The notes below the pieces were generated by a model that ran no database searches, was not told the DNA's origin, and saw only the letters and a program-made list of their open reading frames with translations. Of a DNA stretch of 64,000 nucleotides, positions 46,064 through 57,061 are shown piece by piece (the first letter of the stretch is position 1; every line of letters begins with the position of its first letter). A program made the translations under genes and the position numbers. The DNA comes from Arenicola marina (lineage: Eukaryota > Annelida > Polychaeta > Arenicolidae): positions 26,573,143 through 26,637,142 of the forward strand of contig OZ025265.1 of the NCBI GenBank assembly GCA_964019135.1, read 5' to 3'.

Positions 46064-46329
46064 AAAGAAACAACACACATCACGTTATCATACAACAGTT
46101 ACCTTCGGCACGAAACTTGGGATGTGAATTCCGCTGGTCGGATTTGCAAAGTGACAAGTTGAGAGTTTTGAACCAACGGACAACTACCTTATAAGACGCA
46201 TAACAAATGGACAATACACAGAAACATGGCGCCTAATTTATGGCCTGCCTGTCAGGCTGTTATCCTCAGTTGTTCGGTGTTTGCCTTCTGATGTGAACAC
46301 TTGTATATTGATATAGAACTTGTGGTAGG

Positions 46330-47062
46330 TGTCACGGGGCCAACATCCGTAGTGCTTTGCCATCCCCCGTTCCTGAGCTTTGGGGGTGATTAACTCACCC
46401 AGCGAGCTATTCACGGACCTTGGAGCGCGAGGGGCCCCGATAATTACTTGGCAGTGACACGGGTTTACCTGGCACTCCTTTGCCCAGGGGGTTTAAATAG
46501 AAGAAGACGCGACAGAGAAAGACAGATGGTGACCGGAGACAAAGCCTGCGTCGTTCTGCTCCGCGCTGTGTGCTGTGTGCTGCCAGCGCGTCCTGCTCCG
46601 TGCTGTATGCTGTGTGCTGTCAACGCGTCCTGCTCTGCTCCGTGCTGTGTGCTGTGTACTGTCAGCGTGTCCCGGTCCCGTGCTGTATGCTGTGTGCTGT
46701 CAGCGTGTTCTGCTTCGTGCCGTGTACTGTGTGCTGCGTGCTGTGTGCCGTCAGCGCGTCCTGCTGTGAGCTGTGTGCTGTCTGCGTTGTCCTGCTGCGT
46801 GCTGTATGCTGCGTGCTGGCTACTAGCCCGCGCCCTTCTGCGTGCTGTTTGCTGTGAAGCTGCCGGCGTCCTTCTGCGTGCTGGCCCGCATCCCTGCGTA
46901 AACTCTCGAACTCTCATCGTGTTGACTGAAGGAACCGACCGGATCCAAGCTGGCCCTTGGAATATGTAAATATCTTGGTTTATAAATCGTCTGCAGAGTT
47001 CATAATCTGATGCGTTAGTTGTCATTCCACCTACTCTGATCCCGACCTTGTCTGTGTGACAA
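46330..47062 (+). repeat. 5' LTR of Gmr1-like retrotransposon
   Basis: A 733-base repeat starting TGTCACGGGG and ending GTGACAA, matching 54494-55380. TAGG at 46326-46329 and 55381-55384 is the target duplication. About 46555-46880 is a GC-rich minisatellite of ~37-base units ('gtgctgtatgctgtgtgctg'), shorter than in the 3' LTR. Frames through it are repeat artefacts. Confidence 0.92.
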
Positions 47063-47067
47063 GGAAA

Positions 47068-47085
47068 TGGGGGCTCGTCCGGGAT
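47068..47085 (+). promoter_or_regulatory. Primer binding site complementary to tRNA-Pro
   Basis: TGGGGGCTCGTCCGGGAT, five bases after the LTR, is the 18-base tRNA-Pro primer site known from gammaretroviruses. It would prime minus-strand DNA synthesis. Confidence 0.88.
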
Positions 47086-47951
47086 AGATGAGTCGGTGGA
47101 AGTGACATGATAGTGAAATCTTTCTGTTTCGTAGAAGACATGTTTCGTTTTCTTAGATTAGATTTTTGATTTCTGTGACTGTGATATTGTGTTCTATCTG
47201 AAAGCTATTTCCTGGGTGTTAGAACGTGTCTATTGTTGAGTTAAAATTTGGTCTTTCGCAGGATTGCATATCTCGTTTAGTTGTTGGCGATTAGTTTCAG
47301 AGCAGTGTTGATCATAGACTAAGAATTGCTCAAATTAGCGGTATATTTCGGTAGTGTGGCTAATTGTCAAGCGAAGTTACTATTGGCAAGTGTAGGTCAA
47401 AGTGGTATTACTCTCTCTCGCAAGAGACTAGTCAATCGTTTACCTTCTTGAACAGTGAAACATTTCGGGGTGTCGTTGATAGCTCAGGTCTATCACTTCT
47501 TGAGGTTACCAATAGAGTGTCAGTTTCACTAAATTTCTTGATTATTGCTCTCAACGAATCGTTTCGCTTGTTTGCCTGTGTCCATATCGTATTATTGCTT
47601 GGTAGGCGAATTGGCGTTGAAGTGAAGTATCTGTATTGCTTATTTCCTCTTTTACGTAGATATTTTAGTATATTATCGAGGACATAGGTGGTTCTTGTAT
47701 CATCGCCCTTTATAATTGGTCTGTGATCTGTCCCCTGCCTTTGAAGGGTGTTTAATTCGGAGCTTGGATATTCGTTGGTGTAATTTGGTCTCAGGGAATT
47801 TTCTTTTTCTAGGAAATAGACATAGTTTGTGTAGCTATTATTCCTTTTGGCGGTTGACATAGAACATTCCAACAGTTGTGATAGATAGCAGCTGTGGTTT
47901 TAAGTATTACTCGAGTATTCAGTCTGAATTAGGCATTTTTACGAGGTCGAT
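47086..47951 (+). other. Leader between primer site and gag
   Basis: About 870 bases with no recognised domain. Open frames at 47364-47687 (+) and 47432-47872 (-) overlap one another and lack motifs. Confidence 0.5.
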
Positions 47952-49060
47952 ATGAGTGACATGACTGCTTTGATCGCGATGGGCGAGAAGTTAGGTTACG
48001 TGGGCGATGTCTTACATGGGTTTGTCAGAGAAGACATCAAGTGCATTAGGGAAGAGAAGAAATGCCAGGATGAGATGGAACGAGAAGAAAGAGCGGCGGT
48101 CCGAGAGGAGCGGAAGATGACGTTAGACGCCGAGGCATCAAAGCGAGCCGACGAATTGCGAGCCAAGGAGTTGGAGCTCGCAATACAAGCAGGCAAGGCG
48201 CTACCTGACGAGGGAAGAGGCGAAACTTCTCAGGCAGACGCGTCCGCGTCAGCTAGAGCGCCGAGACTTCCCGCCTTTCAACCAGATCGAGACGACATTG
48301 ACGCATATCTGGTACGATTTGAGCGATACGCCGTGACTCAGCGCTCGCCGAAGACATCGTGGGCGATAAACATAAGCGTGCTGTTGACGGGTTTGGCCCT
48401 GGAGGTATACTACCGACTGCCAGAAAACGAGGCAACCCAAATATGCCAAGGTCAAGGACGCCCTTCTTGACCGTTTCAACCTCACTGAAGATGGCTTCCG
48501 ACGAAAATTCCAGGAAAGCCGAGCTGAAGATGGAGAATCGTCCAGTCAGTTCCTGTCTCGACTCGATGGATATCTAAACCGCTGGATGGATATGGCTGAG
48601 GCAGAATCCACCTACGATGACCTCCGAGAGTTGCTCATCCGTGAGCGATTCATGGACGCTTGTGTCCCAGAACTATCAGTTTTCCTATGTGAACGGAAGA
48701 TCCGCGACCGGGAGCAACTCGTCGCAACAGCGGAAAATTACCGCAGAGCCCACAACTGCTCTTTGAGTGGGAGGACTTCCCGTTCCAAGTCAAAGGACAT
48801 CCGTTAGAAGTGGTTATAATTCGAACAATCCCAATACCCGACTGCCCTGAGGTGATTACCACTCAACCCGAACCCCCCACGACCAATTGCGTCATAAGCG
48901 GTCTCAAGAACCTGAATGGAGACATCGGAGTGTGGAGCATTCCAACAGGAGTACCGGTGAACCGAACCGGCAGCGTCTAAACCAAGACAATCGCACTTGT
49001 TTTCTGTGCAGACAGCCAGGTCCTATCGCGCGTGATTGCCGTAATACCGGGCAATCAAGA
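47952..49060 (+). pseudogene. Gag of the LTR element, frameshifted
   Basis: The first frame (47952-48470) starts MSDMTALIAMGEK. It has a Glu/Arg-rich coiled-coil-like region, then LPAFQPDRDDIDAYLVRFERYA, a typical gag/SCAN-like capsid beginning. The frame shifts near 48440 and continues to ~48807 with DRFNLTEDGFRRKFQ and FLCERKI. A further frame (48887-49144) carries CFLCRQPGPIARDC, a zinc knuckle in which Pro replaces the metal-binding His. Confidence 0.8.
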
Positions 49061-49260
49061 TCTTCATCGACGGGATTTCGAGAATGCCGCTGCGAGCCAA
49101 GATACCTCGATTGGAGCAAACTGCGAAGAATGCGACCGGGGTAAGGATGATGGATATAGAGAGAATCCCCACATAATGAGAAGATCCCCACCTAATCCGT
49201 GTAGAGTCCACGTGTCCCGAATCTCCCGCACGAGCTTCACCGTGCAATTGTGCAGATAAG

Positions 49261-49690
49261 TTGCCTGTGTGCCTTGTGTCTGAACTGGGTGAAACAGACG
49301 TGGATTCAGCTAGCCGCCATGTGCAGGATCAAGATGGGAGTACGTATCCATTATGTCACATGCTTTGCGACTGCCCAGTCCCTGTGTGCACATGCGGCAA
49401 TCTACCCACGGTCGAAGGACGTCTTAACCGTTTCCGTGTTACCACCATGCGGGACACTGGATGCAGCAGCGTCGTTGGCAAAAGTTCATTTGTACTACCA
49501 CAGCAGTATACGGGAAGTATAAGGTATGCCTCCTTGTGGACGGTACGACGAGGAAGGTCCCTACAACAATTGTACGTCTAGACTCTCCATACTTCGTAGG
49601 ATCGACTGAGGCGATGGTCATGCCAACCTCGTTGTACGAAGTAATTCTGGGTAATATTCCCGACGCGCGACATCCAGAAGACCCAGATAA
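49261..49690 (+). pseudogene. Retroviral-type aspartic protease, frameshifted
   Basis: TMRDTGCSSVVGKSSFV (about 49445-49495) is the active-site loop with DTG. The flap and C-terminal part (VRLDSPYFVGSTEAMVMPTSLYEVILGN, split across text 49570-49660) is in another frame, shared with the integrase. A frameshift between about 49500 and 49530 therefore separates the halves. Confidence 0.75.
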
Positions 49691-49799
49691 ACTCTGGCAC
49701 CCCAGTGAAGCAGAGGAAGCACAAGCTGTCGTAGCGAGGGCGCAGAGTCGGAAGGATCCAACGGAAATCAAGCTCAAGGGAACGAAGAAGGACACTACG

Positions 49800-50660
49800 G
49801 TGAAACAGGCGGAGTTGTCTTACGAGCAAACCTATGACCCGACCCTCTCCAAACTACTCGCGCGTAAGAAAGGCCAGGAAGAGTCCAGATTCACCAAGTC
49901 ACAGGAGTGTTGGTTTGATATCAAGCATGACATTCTTTATCGCTACCAACGGTATATTAACCAACCTTCCAAGCCAGTAGTGAAGCAACTTGTCGCCCCC
50001 CGCTCAAGACGCGTACGGATAATGGAATTGGCTCACGACGCTATGATGGGTGGTCATATGGGTGTCAAGAAGACCATGGACCGCACAATGGACAACTTCT
50101 ATTGGCCAGGCATACACGCTGATGTGTCTCGGTTCTGCAGATCCTGTGATGTATGCCAGCGTACCATTCCAAAGGGCAAGGTAACCAAGGTGCCACTCGA
50201 CACGATGTCTGTGATTGATGTCCCCTTCAAACGGATTGCTGCCGACATCATTGGCCCTATGTCCCCTGTCTCCAGTCGCGGCCATCGATACATCCTAACA
50301 GTAGTCGACTACGCTACGTGATATCCCGAGGCCGTCTACGTAACATAGACTCCGAAGCAGTAGCGGAAGCTATGTTAGAAGTGTACAGTCGAATGGGCTT
50401 CCCTGAAGAGATATTGACTGACATGGGTACCCAGTTTGTCTCTAACGTTATGAAGGAGGTGAGTCGCTTGATATCGGTTCGTCAACTGACCACGACGCCA
50501 TACCATCCAATCTGTAATGGCCTTGTTGAAAGATTTAACGGCACCTTAAAGACTATTATAAAACGATTGTGTTCGGAAGAACCTGAGCACTGGGATAGAT
50601 ATCTGCCTGCCGCCTTATTTGCGTATCGGGAGGTGCCTCAAGACAGGTTTGAATTAAAAC
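49800..50660 (+). pseudogene. Integrase of the LTR element, one stop and one frameshift
   Basis: The zinc-binding N-terminal domain is AHDAMMGGHMGVKKT with CRSCDVCQR. The catalytic core keeps D in RIAADIIGP, D in LTDMGTQFVS and E in GLVERFNGTLK. At 50319-50321 TGA replaces the Arg codon usual after 'YAT' (CGA to TGA, a CpG decay change), and a frameshift follows within ~20 bases. The core ends with FAYREVPQD, where the nested LINE interrupts it. The missing C-terminal domain is discussed under the LINE. Confidence 0.88.
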
Positions 50661-50664
50661 ATGA

Positions 50665-52621
50665 TCGTGCTTATAAAACGAAGAATACTTCCAACATCGG
50701 TCCAAGTTAACAAAATATACACATTTGCTTTTGTCATTAATTCACGCTTGAGAAATGCCTTTGACTTAGTACTCTCTCGGCTAGCACCGTCTTTAGTGTG
50801 GAGAAGCCAGTCTTTGTATAAAAGAAATGATAGCACCGATATTACAAAGTTGATCGATTTATTCTGAACGCCGAGAATAATTTCCTTTAAACTAATTTTA
50901 ACGCTCAGCAGCTCTGATGTCAGTTTCCAAATTTCTTTCGAGAAATAACAATCATGTAACAAATGCATAGTATTTTCCGGGAGTCCACATCGGTCACACA
51001 AGTCAGATTCAATTTTTCCCCATTTCACAAGGTTTCTTTTGCAGGGTAAGATTTGATTAATTACTTTAAAGTTAAAGGCAGCTATTTTTCTGTCTGGAAT
51101 ATCCTTAATTTTCCTCTTATATACATCAGCAAAATTAATATCGAGGCGGTTGAAAAGATTTGATAATTTTACTTCTGTGTTCGGTACTTCACTTTTCTTC
51201 GCAATAAATATTTCATAATATGCGCGAGTCGAGACGTCGGCGATCGGGGCGGCTAGAGGGGCAGTTGCATATGGACATGAGGCGTATGACGTCTCCGAGT
51301 TTATAACGTCTTTATACGGTTTAAGAGCCTGCCGTAGAAGAGATATCTCAGCAAAAATATTCCTCTTGTCTTTCACTCTTTCGTGTATTGAGAGCTCACA
51401 TAGTTTCCCCATTGAGAAATCCAAATCTCTTATACGTATGATCCCTACTTCTATGAAGGACTTGAAAAGCAGGCAACAGTTTTTCCCGCATATTTTCTTG
51501 TACGAAATAAAATAATTTCGCCAGAGTATTTCATCACGCAGGTTTTCAAATACAATAGGTCGCGTTTCTTCTTTGCTTTGGCTATAGGATTCGCATACTT
51601 CTTGGTAGAATTTAGGCAGAAGTTTAATTTGTGGTAGGTTGTTGCTTATTGATATTTTTAAATTTCAGAAAAAGGAAGTCGTCTCCAAGACTATTTAAAT
51701 GCGATCGGGCTAGAAAGTTCCAATTTTCGTCAACGTTGACGATCCTTTTAACTCATGATGCTTTTATGGCTTGAAAGTGGGATCTTATGTCAATCATTGC
51801 TATGCCGCCTTGTTCTATTTTACGTATTAATTGCTTTCGTTTCAGTCTATCGCTTTTTCCCCAAATGAAATTATATAGGATTTTGTCGATCTGCGAGATC
51901 GTTTGGTCGTTTGGTATAGCTGTATGTGTCGCTACGAATGTTACTTTAGGAACAAGAAGTGTTTTGATAATGGTTACCTTTCCAAATATGGTAAGTTCTC
52001 GAGTTTGCCAGTTTTCAATCTCATCTTCTATTTGTTTTATCTTTTTTTCCCAGTTTAGTTCATTGCATTTGGCTAGATTTTGTCCAATGTATATTCCAAG
52101 GTATCTTATGGGAGTGCTTACAACTTTTATATCATTAATGGTGATATCTTTGTGCTTGCCTTTGCCTAAGTACATTCAAATTGTTTTGCTTTTGTTTAGC
52201 AGAGGTCCAGCCCTTTTTGAGAAAGCATCAATTTCTTCTAATACAAATTTTATTTGATCTGCATCTTGCAGTAGCAGTGTGCCATCGTCGGCATATTGAG
52301 ACAGTTTCACTGTTTTTTCTTTATCATGTTGTTTAATGCGGTAGCCTTTTATTTTTTCATTGCTTTTTCTTTTAATAGATAAGATTTCGACTACGATGAT
52401 AAAAAGTATAGCTGAGAGGGGGCATCCTTGTTTGACACCTCGGTTTACTTGAAAGCTTTCTGACATATGCCCATTATTTTTTACGTACAGATAAGAATTG
52501 TTGTATAAAGTCTGGACCCATTTAATGAATTCATTTCCAAAACTGAACTTTTTGAGTACTTTTTCTATAAACAGCCACTCTACCGAATCGAAAGCTTTCT
52601 CAAAATCGAGATTTCCATATT
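50665..52621 (-). mobile_element. 5'-truncated L1/Tx1-like LINE nested in the LTR element
   Basis: Antisense to its host. Minus-strand frames include 52466-52176 with the RT motifs NRGVKQGCPLSAILF and SQYADDGTLL, 52175-51753 with RYLGIYIG and NFIWG (typical after an L1/Tx1 RT), and 51424-50654 with CDRCGLPENTMHLLHDC, a C-terminal Cys/His motif. The frames are open over long stretches but broken between about 51425 and 51750. The 5' end lies in the RT domain at 52621. No clear target duplication was found. Confidence 0.85.
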
Positions 52622-54199
52622 AATATGCTGAAGGAGTACCATAGTGGGGAAGAGGCGACTGATAACACCAGGGAAGATACTTCCGGACGTGAAACCATCT
52701 CGGCCATCATCGAAGATCCGGCTGAAGTACCGGAGGATGGCTTAAATTTTCCCGATATGGTGTTACCGGAACAGAAGGAGACTTATTTAGACGTACATTA
52801 CGCGGAAACCCTTTCAGCCAGTCAGAAACAAGAGGCAAAGGATCTTGTGTACGAGTTTAGAGACATTTTCTCCGAAATACCCGGAACCACCACCTTGGCA
52901 GAACACCGGATCGAATTATCATCTACTGAGCCTCTTCGTCAACGCCCCTACCCCATCCCGTATGCAACGCGGGAGATGGTCAAGGAGTAAGTAGAGAAGA
53001 TGATGGAATCAGGAATAATTGAAGACACTGAGTCACCCTACGCTTCTCCCGTGGTGTTGGTCAAAAAGAAAGATGGCTCCGTCAGATTTTGTATAGACTT
53101 CAGACGACTGAATGCTGTCACAGTCTTTGATGTTGAATCAATGACCACCGCTGATGCGATTTACGCCAAGATTTGTAAGGATCAGTACTTCTCAAAGATC
53201 GTTTTGTCCAAGGGTTATTGGCAGGTTCCGCTCAAGGAGTGCGATCGCAAGAAGACTGCCTTTGTGACCCCGGATGGAAGCTATCAGTTCCGGAAGATGC
53301 CGTTCGGGTTGGTAAATGCCACTGCGACTTTCAATCGTATGATGCGCAAGTTGATATCCGGAATCGACCAAGCTGATAACTTCGTAGACGACATCCTCAG
53401 TCACTCCCCCTCCTGGGCAGATCAGCTGAATACTCTTCGGTCGCTCTTCCGGCGAATACGAGAAGGTGGGTTAACCATCAGACCAACCAAATGCTTCATT
53501 GGGTTCGAATCCCTCGACTTCGTGGGCCACAAGATACAAGGCGGTGCCCTCCACCCGCACCTGGATAAGGTGAAGGAGATAATTGAAGCACCCCGCCCTA
53601 TTACGAAGCGCCAAGTGAGATCCTTCCTGGGTCTGGTGGGATATTACCATAATTTCATCCATCAGTTTGCCAACATCGCTGCTCCTCTCACTGACCTTAC
53701 AAGAAAAAAGAACCCAAATATCGTCAATTGGGGTCCGGCTGAAGAAGAGGCGTTTACTAAGTTAAAGACGGTCATTACCCGAGAGCCCATTCTGAAGTTA
53801 CCAAATGTCGACTTGCCGTTCATCATACAAACTGATGCGTCGGATATCGCCGCGGGAGCGGCGTTGCTCCAACATCATGACGACGGAAAGTTCCCAATCG
53901 CATATGCAAGTCGAAAATTCTCCAAGGCTGAAAGGAATTACTCGACGGTGGAACGAGAATGTCTGGCCCTCGTAAGGGCAATTCAGAAATTCTAGAGCTA
54001 TCTGTTTAGACGCGAATTTCTCGTTGAGACTGACCATCAGCCATTGGCTTATATAAACCGCGCGAAGGTGATAAATAGTAGAGTAATGAGATGGTCTCTT
54101 CAGCTGCAAAATTACAGATTTCGCATTCAAGCTATCTCTGGTAAGGACAACGTTTTGGCAGACTACTTGAGCCGGCGATGTCATGAGCTCACGAGCTAG
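52622..54199 (+). pseudogene. RT and RNase H of the LTR element
   Basis: It starts with NMLKEYHSGEE, which resembles the last residues of an integrase tail, then DIFSEIPGTT and RQRPYPIP (RT entry). A TAA at 52988-52990 follows MVKE. The RT proper has VKKKDGSVRFCIDFRRLN, SKGYWQVPL, FGLVNATATF and FVDDIL (catalytic Asp pair kept), then RNase H with IQTDASDIAAGAAL and YSTVERECLAL. A TAG at 53993-53995 interrupts RNase H, and the same frame goes on through FLVETDHQPLAYI to ADYLSRR at about 54178. Confidence 0.9.
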
Positions 54200-54478
54200 A
54201 GTAGAAAGTCTGTGTCTAGTGTCCATTGGCTTGGTATTTTTGGCGTAGTTTTGTGAAGTTTGGTGTATTTATTGAGTTCCTTGGTGTAGTCGGATTTACT
54301 ATTGTCGATTATTTATAGCTTGTTTGTTTTCTTCGCAGCTTGATGTTTCGGATGATATCCTGGGGTTATTTCTTTGGGTAATTCAGGAGTGGATGATGAT
54401 TGTTGGATGTAGGTGATAGTTGTTCCAATCAGTATTTCTAGTTGGCCCCAGTTCGTGATAAAATTCTGAGTATTTTCT

Positions 54479-54490
54479 TGAGATGGGGGC
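54479..54490 (+). promoter_or_regulatory. Polypurine tract
   Basis: 'gagatggggg' shortly before the 3' LTR, the expected plus-strand primer. The exact boundary is uncertain because 'ccat' separates it from TGTCAC. Confidence 0.6.
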
Positions 54491-54493
54491 CAT

Positions 54494-55380
54494 TGTCACG
54501 GGGCCAACATCCGTAGTCCTTTGCCATCCCCCGTTCCTGGGCTTTGGGGGTGATTAACTCACCCAGCGAGATATTCTCGGACCTTGAAGCGCGAGGGGCC
54601 CCGATAATTAGTTCGCAGTGACACGGGTTTACCTGGCACTCCCTTGCCCGGGGGGTTTAAATAGAAGAAGACGCGACAGGGAAAGACAGATGGTGACCGG
54701 AGACGAAGCCTGCGTCGTTCTGCTCCGCGCTGTGTGCTGTGTGCTGCCAGCGCGTCCTGTCCGTGCTGTTTGCTGTGTGCTGTCAGCGCGTCCTGCTCCG
54801 TGCTGTATGCTGTTTGCTGTCAGCGCGTCCTGCTCCGTGCTGTATGCTGTGTGCTGTCAGCGCGTCCTGCTCCGTGCTGTATGCTGTGTGCTGTCAGCGT
54901 GTCCTGCTCCGTGCTGTATGCTGTATGATGTGTGCTGTCAACGCGTCCTGCTGTGCTCCGTGCTGTGTGTTGTGTGCGGTCAGCGTGTCCCGGTCCCGTG
55001 CTGTATGCTGTGTGCTTTCAGCGTGTTCTGCTTCGTGCCGTGTACTGTGTGCTGCGTGCTGTGTGCCGTCAGCGCGTCCTGCTGTGAGCTGTGTGCTGTC
55101 TGTGTTGTCCTGCTGCGTGATGTATGCTGCGTGCTGGCTACTGGCCCGCGTCCTTCTGCGTGCTGTTTGCTGTGAAGCGGCCCGCGTCCTTCTGCGTGCT
55201 GGCCCGCATCCCTGCGTAAACTCTCGAACTCTCATCGTGTTGACTGCAGGAACCGACCGGATCCAAGCTGGCCCTTGGAATATGTAAATATCTTGGTTTA
55301 TAAATCGTCTGCAGAGTTCATAATCTGATGCGTTAGTTGTCATTCCACCTACTCTGATCCCGACCTTGTCTGTGTGACAA
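54494..55380 (+). repeat. 3' LTR of Gmr1-like retrotransposon
   Basis: 887 bases, matching the 733-base 5' LTR except for point changes and about four extra units of the ~37-base minisatellite around 54765-54940. TAGG follows at 55381-55384. Confidence 0.92.
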
Positions 55381-55995
55381 TAGGACGAGTGCCTACTTTT
55401 GCTCGATAGCCGCGTGTGGTAGTGCTGATCATTGTTTACAAGATGTGGAATTCAACTTTTTATTTTATTTCATATGACTTATGCATGTCGCCTGATGCTT
55501 TTGCGTAAAATAAATCATACTGATTGTAAAACACGTGTTCGCGTCAATTGCATGAGGAATAATTATCTTTTGCAATGAAAGGCAAATGTTTCCGAAGGAC
55601 GACACGAATATATATCATACGAAAATTCGAATACTTGCCTTGAACCTGTATATTTTTCTACACACGATGCTTATGGTAAACCACCCTCTGCTGCAACATC
55701 TATTAACTAGGAGGATAATAAAATCGAATATAATAATAGTGATCAATTTTAAAAGCTTACCGTGTATGTGCGTTAACTGGCGAGTCAGTAAATTGTTCTA
55801 TTCCCAAAGGAGTATTAAATCAGTATGAACAAATCCAAGTAAATAAAACAATCTTGCCCATTGCCGAATGATTGCATGATTTCACACAATGATTCTTTAT
55901 AACTATAGAAAACATCCACAACTTAAGCGCAAAGTGGAATAACTTTCCACTGGCAAAAATAAAATTTTAATTAAAAGAATAGTAAAGTTTTTCAG

Positions 55996-56145
55996 GCTCG
56001 ATATATGATGAGTGCCGTTCAAATCTGCATTGGAACCTCCATGGAGTTACTATCCGTCGTATGTTCGCGCAAAGACCTTTTTCAGACATGCAAAGCCGTT
56101 TGTAATCCCATACACATATATATCAAATTGTTATCAGCCGGATGA
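55996..56145 (+). CDS. Block beta, unit 2: candidate terminal exon
   Basis: After the acceptor tttttcag the phase-0 frame is open for 49 codons to TGA. It starts ARYMMSAVQICIGTSMELLS and continues with a Cys/Lys-rich part ending IKLLSAG. It matches the beta frames of units 1 and 3. As the gene family has only phase-0 introns, it can join exon 3 of gene C in frame and give a hydrophobic C-terminus comparable to exon 4 of gene A. No splice evidence is available. Confidence 0.5.
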   Translation, partial: ARYMMSAVQICIGTSMELLSVVCSRKDLFQTCKAVCNPIHIYIKLLSAG

Positions 56146-56839
56146 CTATGCTAGTCAGTATTGTTTGGTAGGGTGAACGATAAATTATACCTATAGCTGA
56201 AACGAATCGATGTCTTTCGGGTGATATGAGCCATTCTAGACGGACTAAGCATTGAGTCATATTGAGTTTATATCGTGTCTTAGTTTCATTTGTAAAATCA
56301 TCAAATGTGATCTGACAACGCTAAGACCATTTTGTCCGCATTTCAAATAGAACGGGCAATTGAAAGATCATGCTCATACGAAACGATAAGCAAAGAATAA
56401 ACTGCTGATTTCCATCTCTGATGCCACCGTTAAACTTTCATGAAACACTTTATAAAATATTAAATCCTTCTTTAAGTGAAGGGTACAATTTGTGGTACCA
56501 AAGTGTCCATGCGTTTAAAAAATACTGCTGATATCGTAAAGATAACGTGAATGGGATCATGACAATACAGCAATACTGCTGAAACGCGATATAAAACTGT
56601 AGTCTAACTTGATCCCTCGGAATATACAAAATAAAATATGTTGTTATCTGAGGTGAATCGACGATTGTTGAGAAGTTGCATGACGGTAGATGGCTTTCGG
56701 CTAAGACATTTAATACGCTTTGCAACACTTGTGTGAGCAGTATGTGAGAAATTAACATATGTGTTCTTAAACAATTAGCCAAGTAGCCCCTTATAACCCA
56801 GAAGGTCAATTGCTAACACAGGGCTGTTATTAACACTGA

Positions 56840-56946
56840 CACGTGTGATTGATTGCTATCATGATCGCGTAAGCAGGTCTGATCAAGACCTTGGCTCTAT
56901 CTAGAAGGCCACCATAACACGACAGGCCTTATATAGGGATTGTTTC
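56840..56946 (+). promoter_or_regulatory. Promoter of truncated unit 2: CACGTG and TATATAG
   Basis: CACGTG at 56840-56845 and TATATAG at 56940-56946, colinear with the gene C promoter. The exon it would drive is cut after three codons. Confidence 0.5.
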
Positions 56947-57026
56947 TCGTGGATGACATTACAAGTAAATAGTAAATCAACTCTCACAAATCGTCAATTA
57001 TATACATAATCAGAGTACTTAATCAA

Positions 57027-57036
57027 GATGGCCGCT
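57027..57036 (+). pseudogene. Exon 1 stub of unit 2
   Basis: ATGGCCGCT as in gene C, then unrelated sequence beginning 'cgtgagaatataacaatt', which is found again at 57535-57556. Confidence 0.6.
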
Positions 57037-57061
57037 CGTGAGAATATAACAATTTAATGAC

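Larger units (their letters stand above)
43431..46329 (+). repeat. Small-protein gene unit 1 (direct repeat partner of 55381-57036)
   Basis: The 43.44-45.21 kb part aligns in direct orientation with 55.4-57.03 kb. The 45.42-46.33 kb part aligns in inverse with 60.64-59.70 kb. Order in the unit: block alpha (~43610-43745), block beta (44194-44334), promoter, exons 1-4 of gene C, then 3' flank up to the LTR element. Confidence 0.8.
46330..55380 (+). mobile_element. Ty3/gypsy-class LTR retrotransposon, integrase before RT (Gmr1-like), defective
   Basis: Complete outline: LTR, primer site, Gag, protease, integrase, [nested LINE], RT, RNase H, LTR, with TAGG target duplication. Most Ty3/gypsy elements have RT before integrase; here the order is that of Ty1/copia while the RT is gypsy-type. 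This is the hallmark of the Gmr1-like group described from deuterostomes. The unoccupied site survives in the inverted copy at about 59750-59768 (minus strand). All coding regions carry stops or frameshifts. Confidence 0.9.
55381..57036 (+). repeat. Small-protein gene unit 2, ends inside exon 1
   Basis: Direct repeat of 43.44-45.21 kb: block alpha (~55470-55600, with in-frame stop), beta, upstream region with CACGTG (56840-56845), TATA (56940-56946), and an exon-1 start at 57027 (ATGGCCGCT) that diverges from gene C after three codons. The break marks the centre of the second inverted duplication. Confidence 0.8.

Noticed and set aside
46448..47025. Cys/Ala-rich frames on both strands of the 5' LTR, and the same at 54618-55343
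   Set aside because: Produced by the GC-rich ~37-base minisatellite inside the LTRs; no start, splice or domain support.
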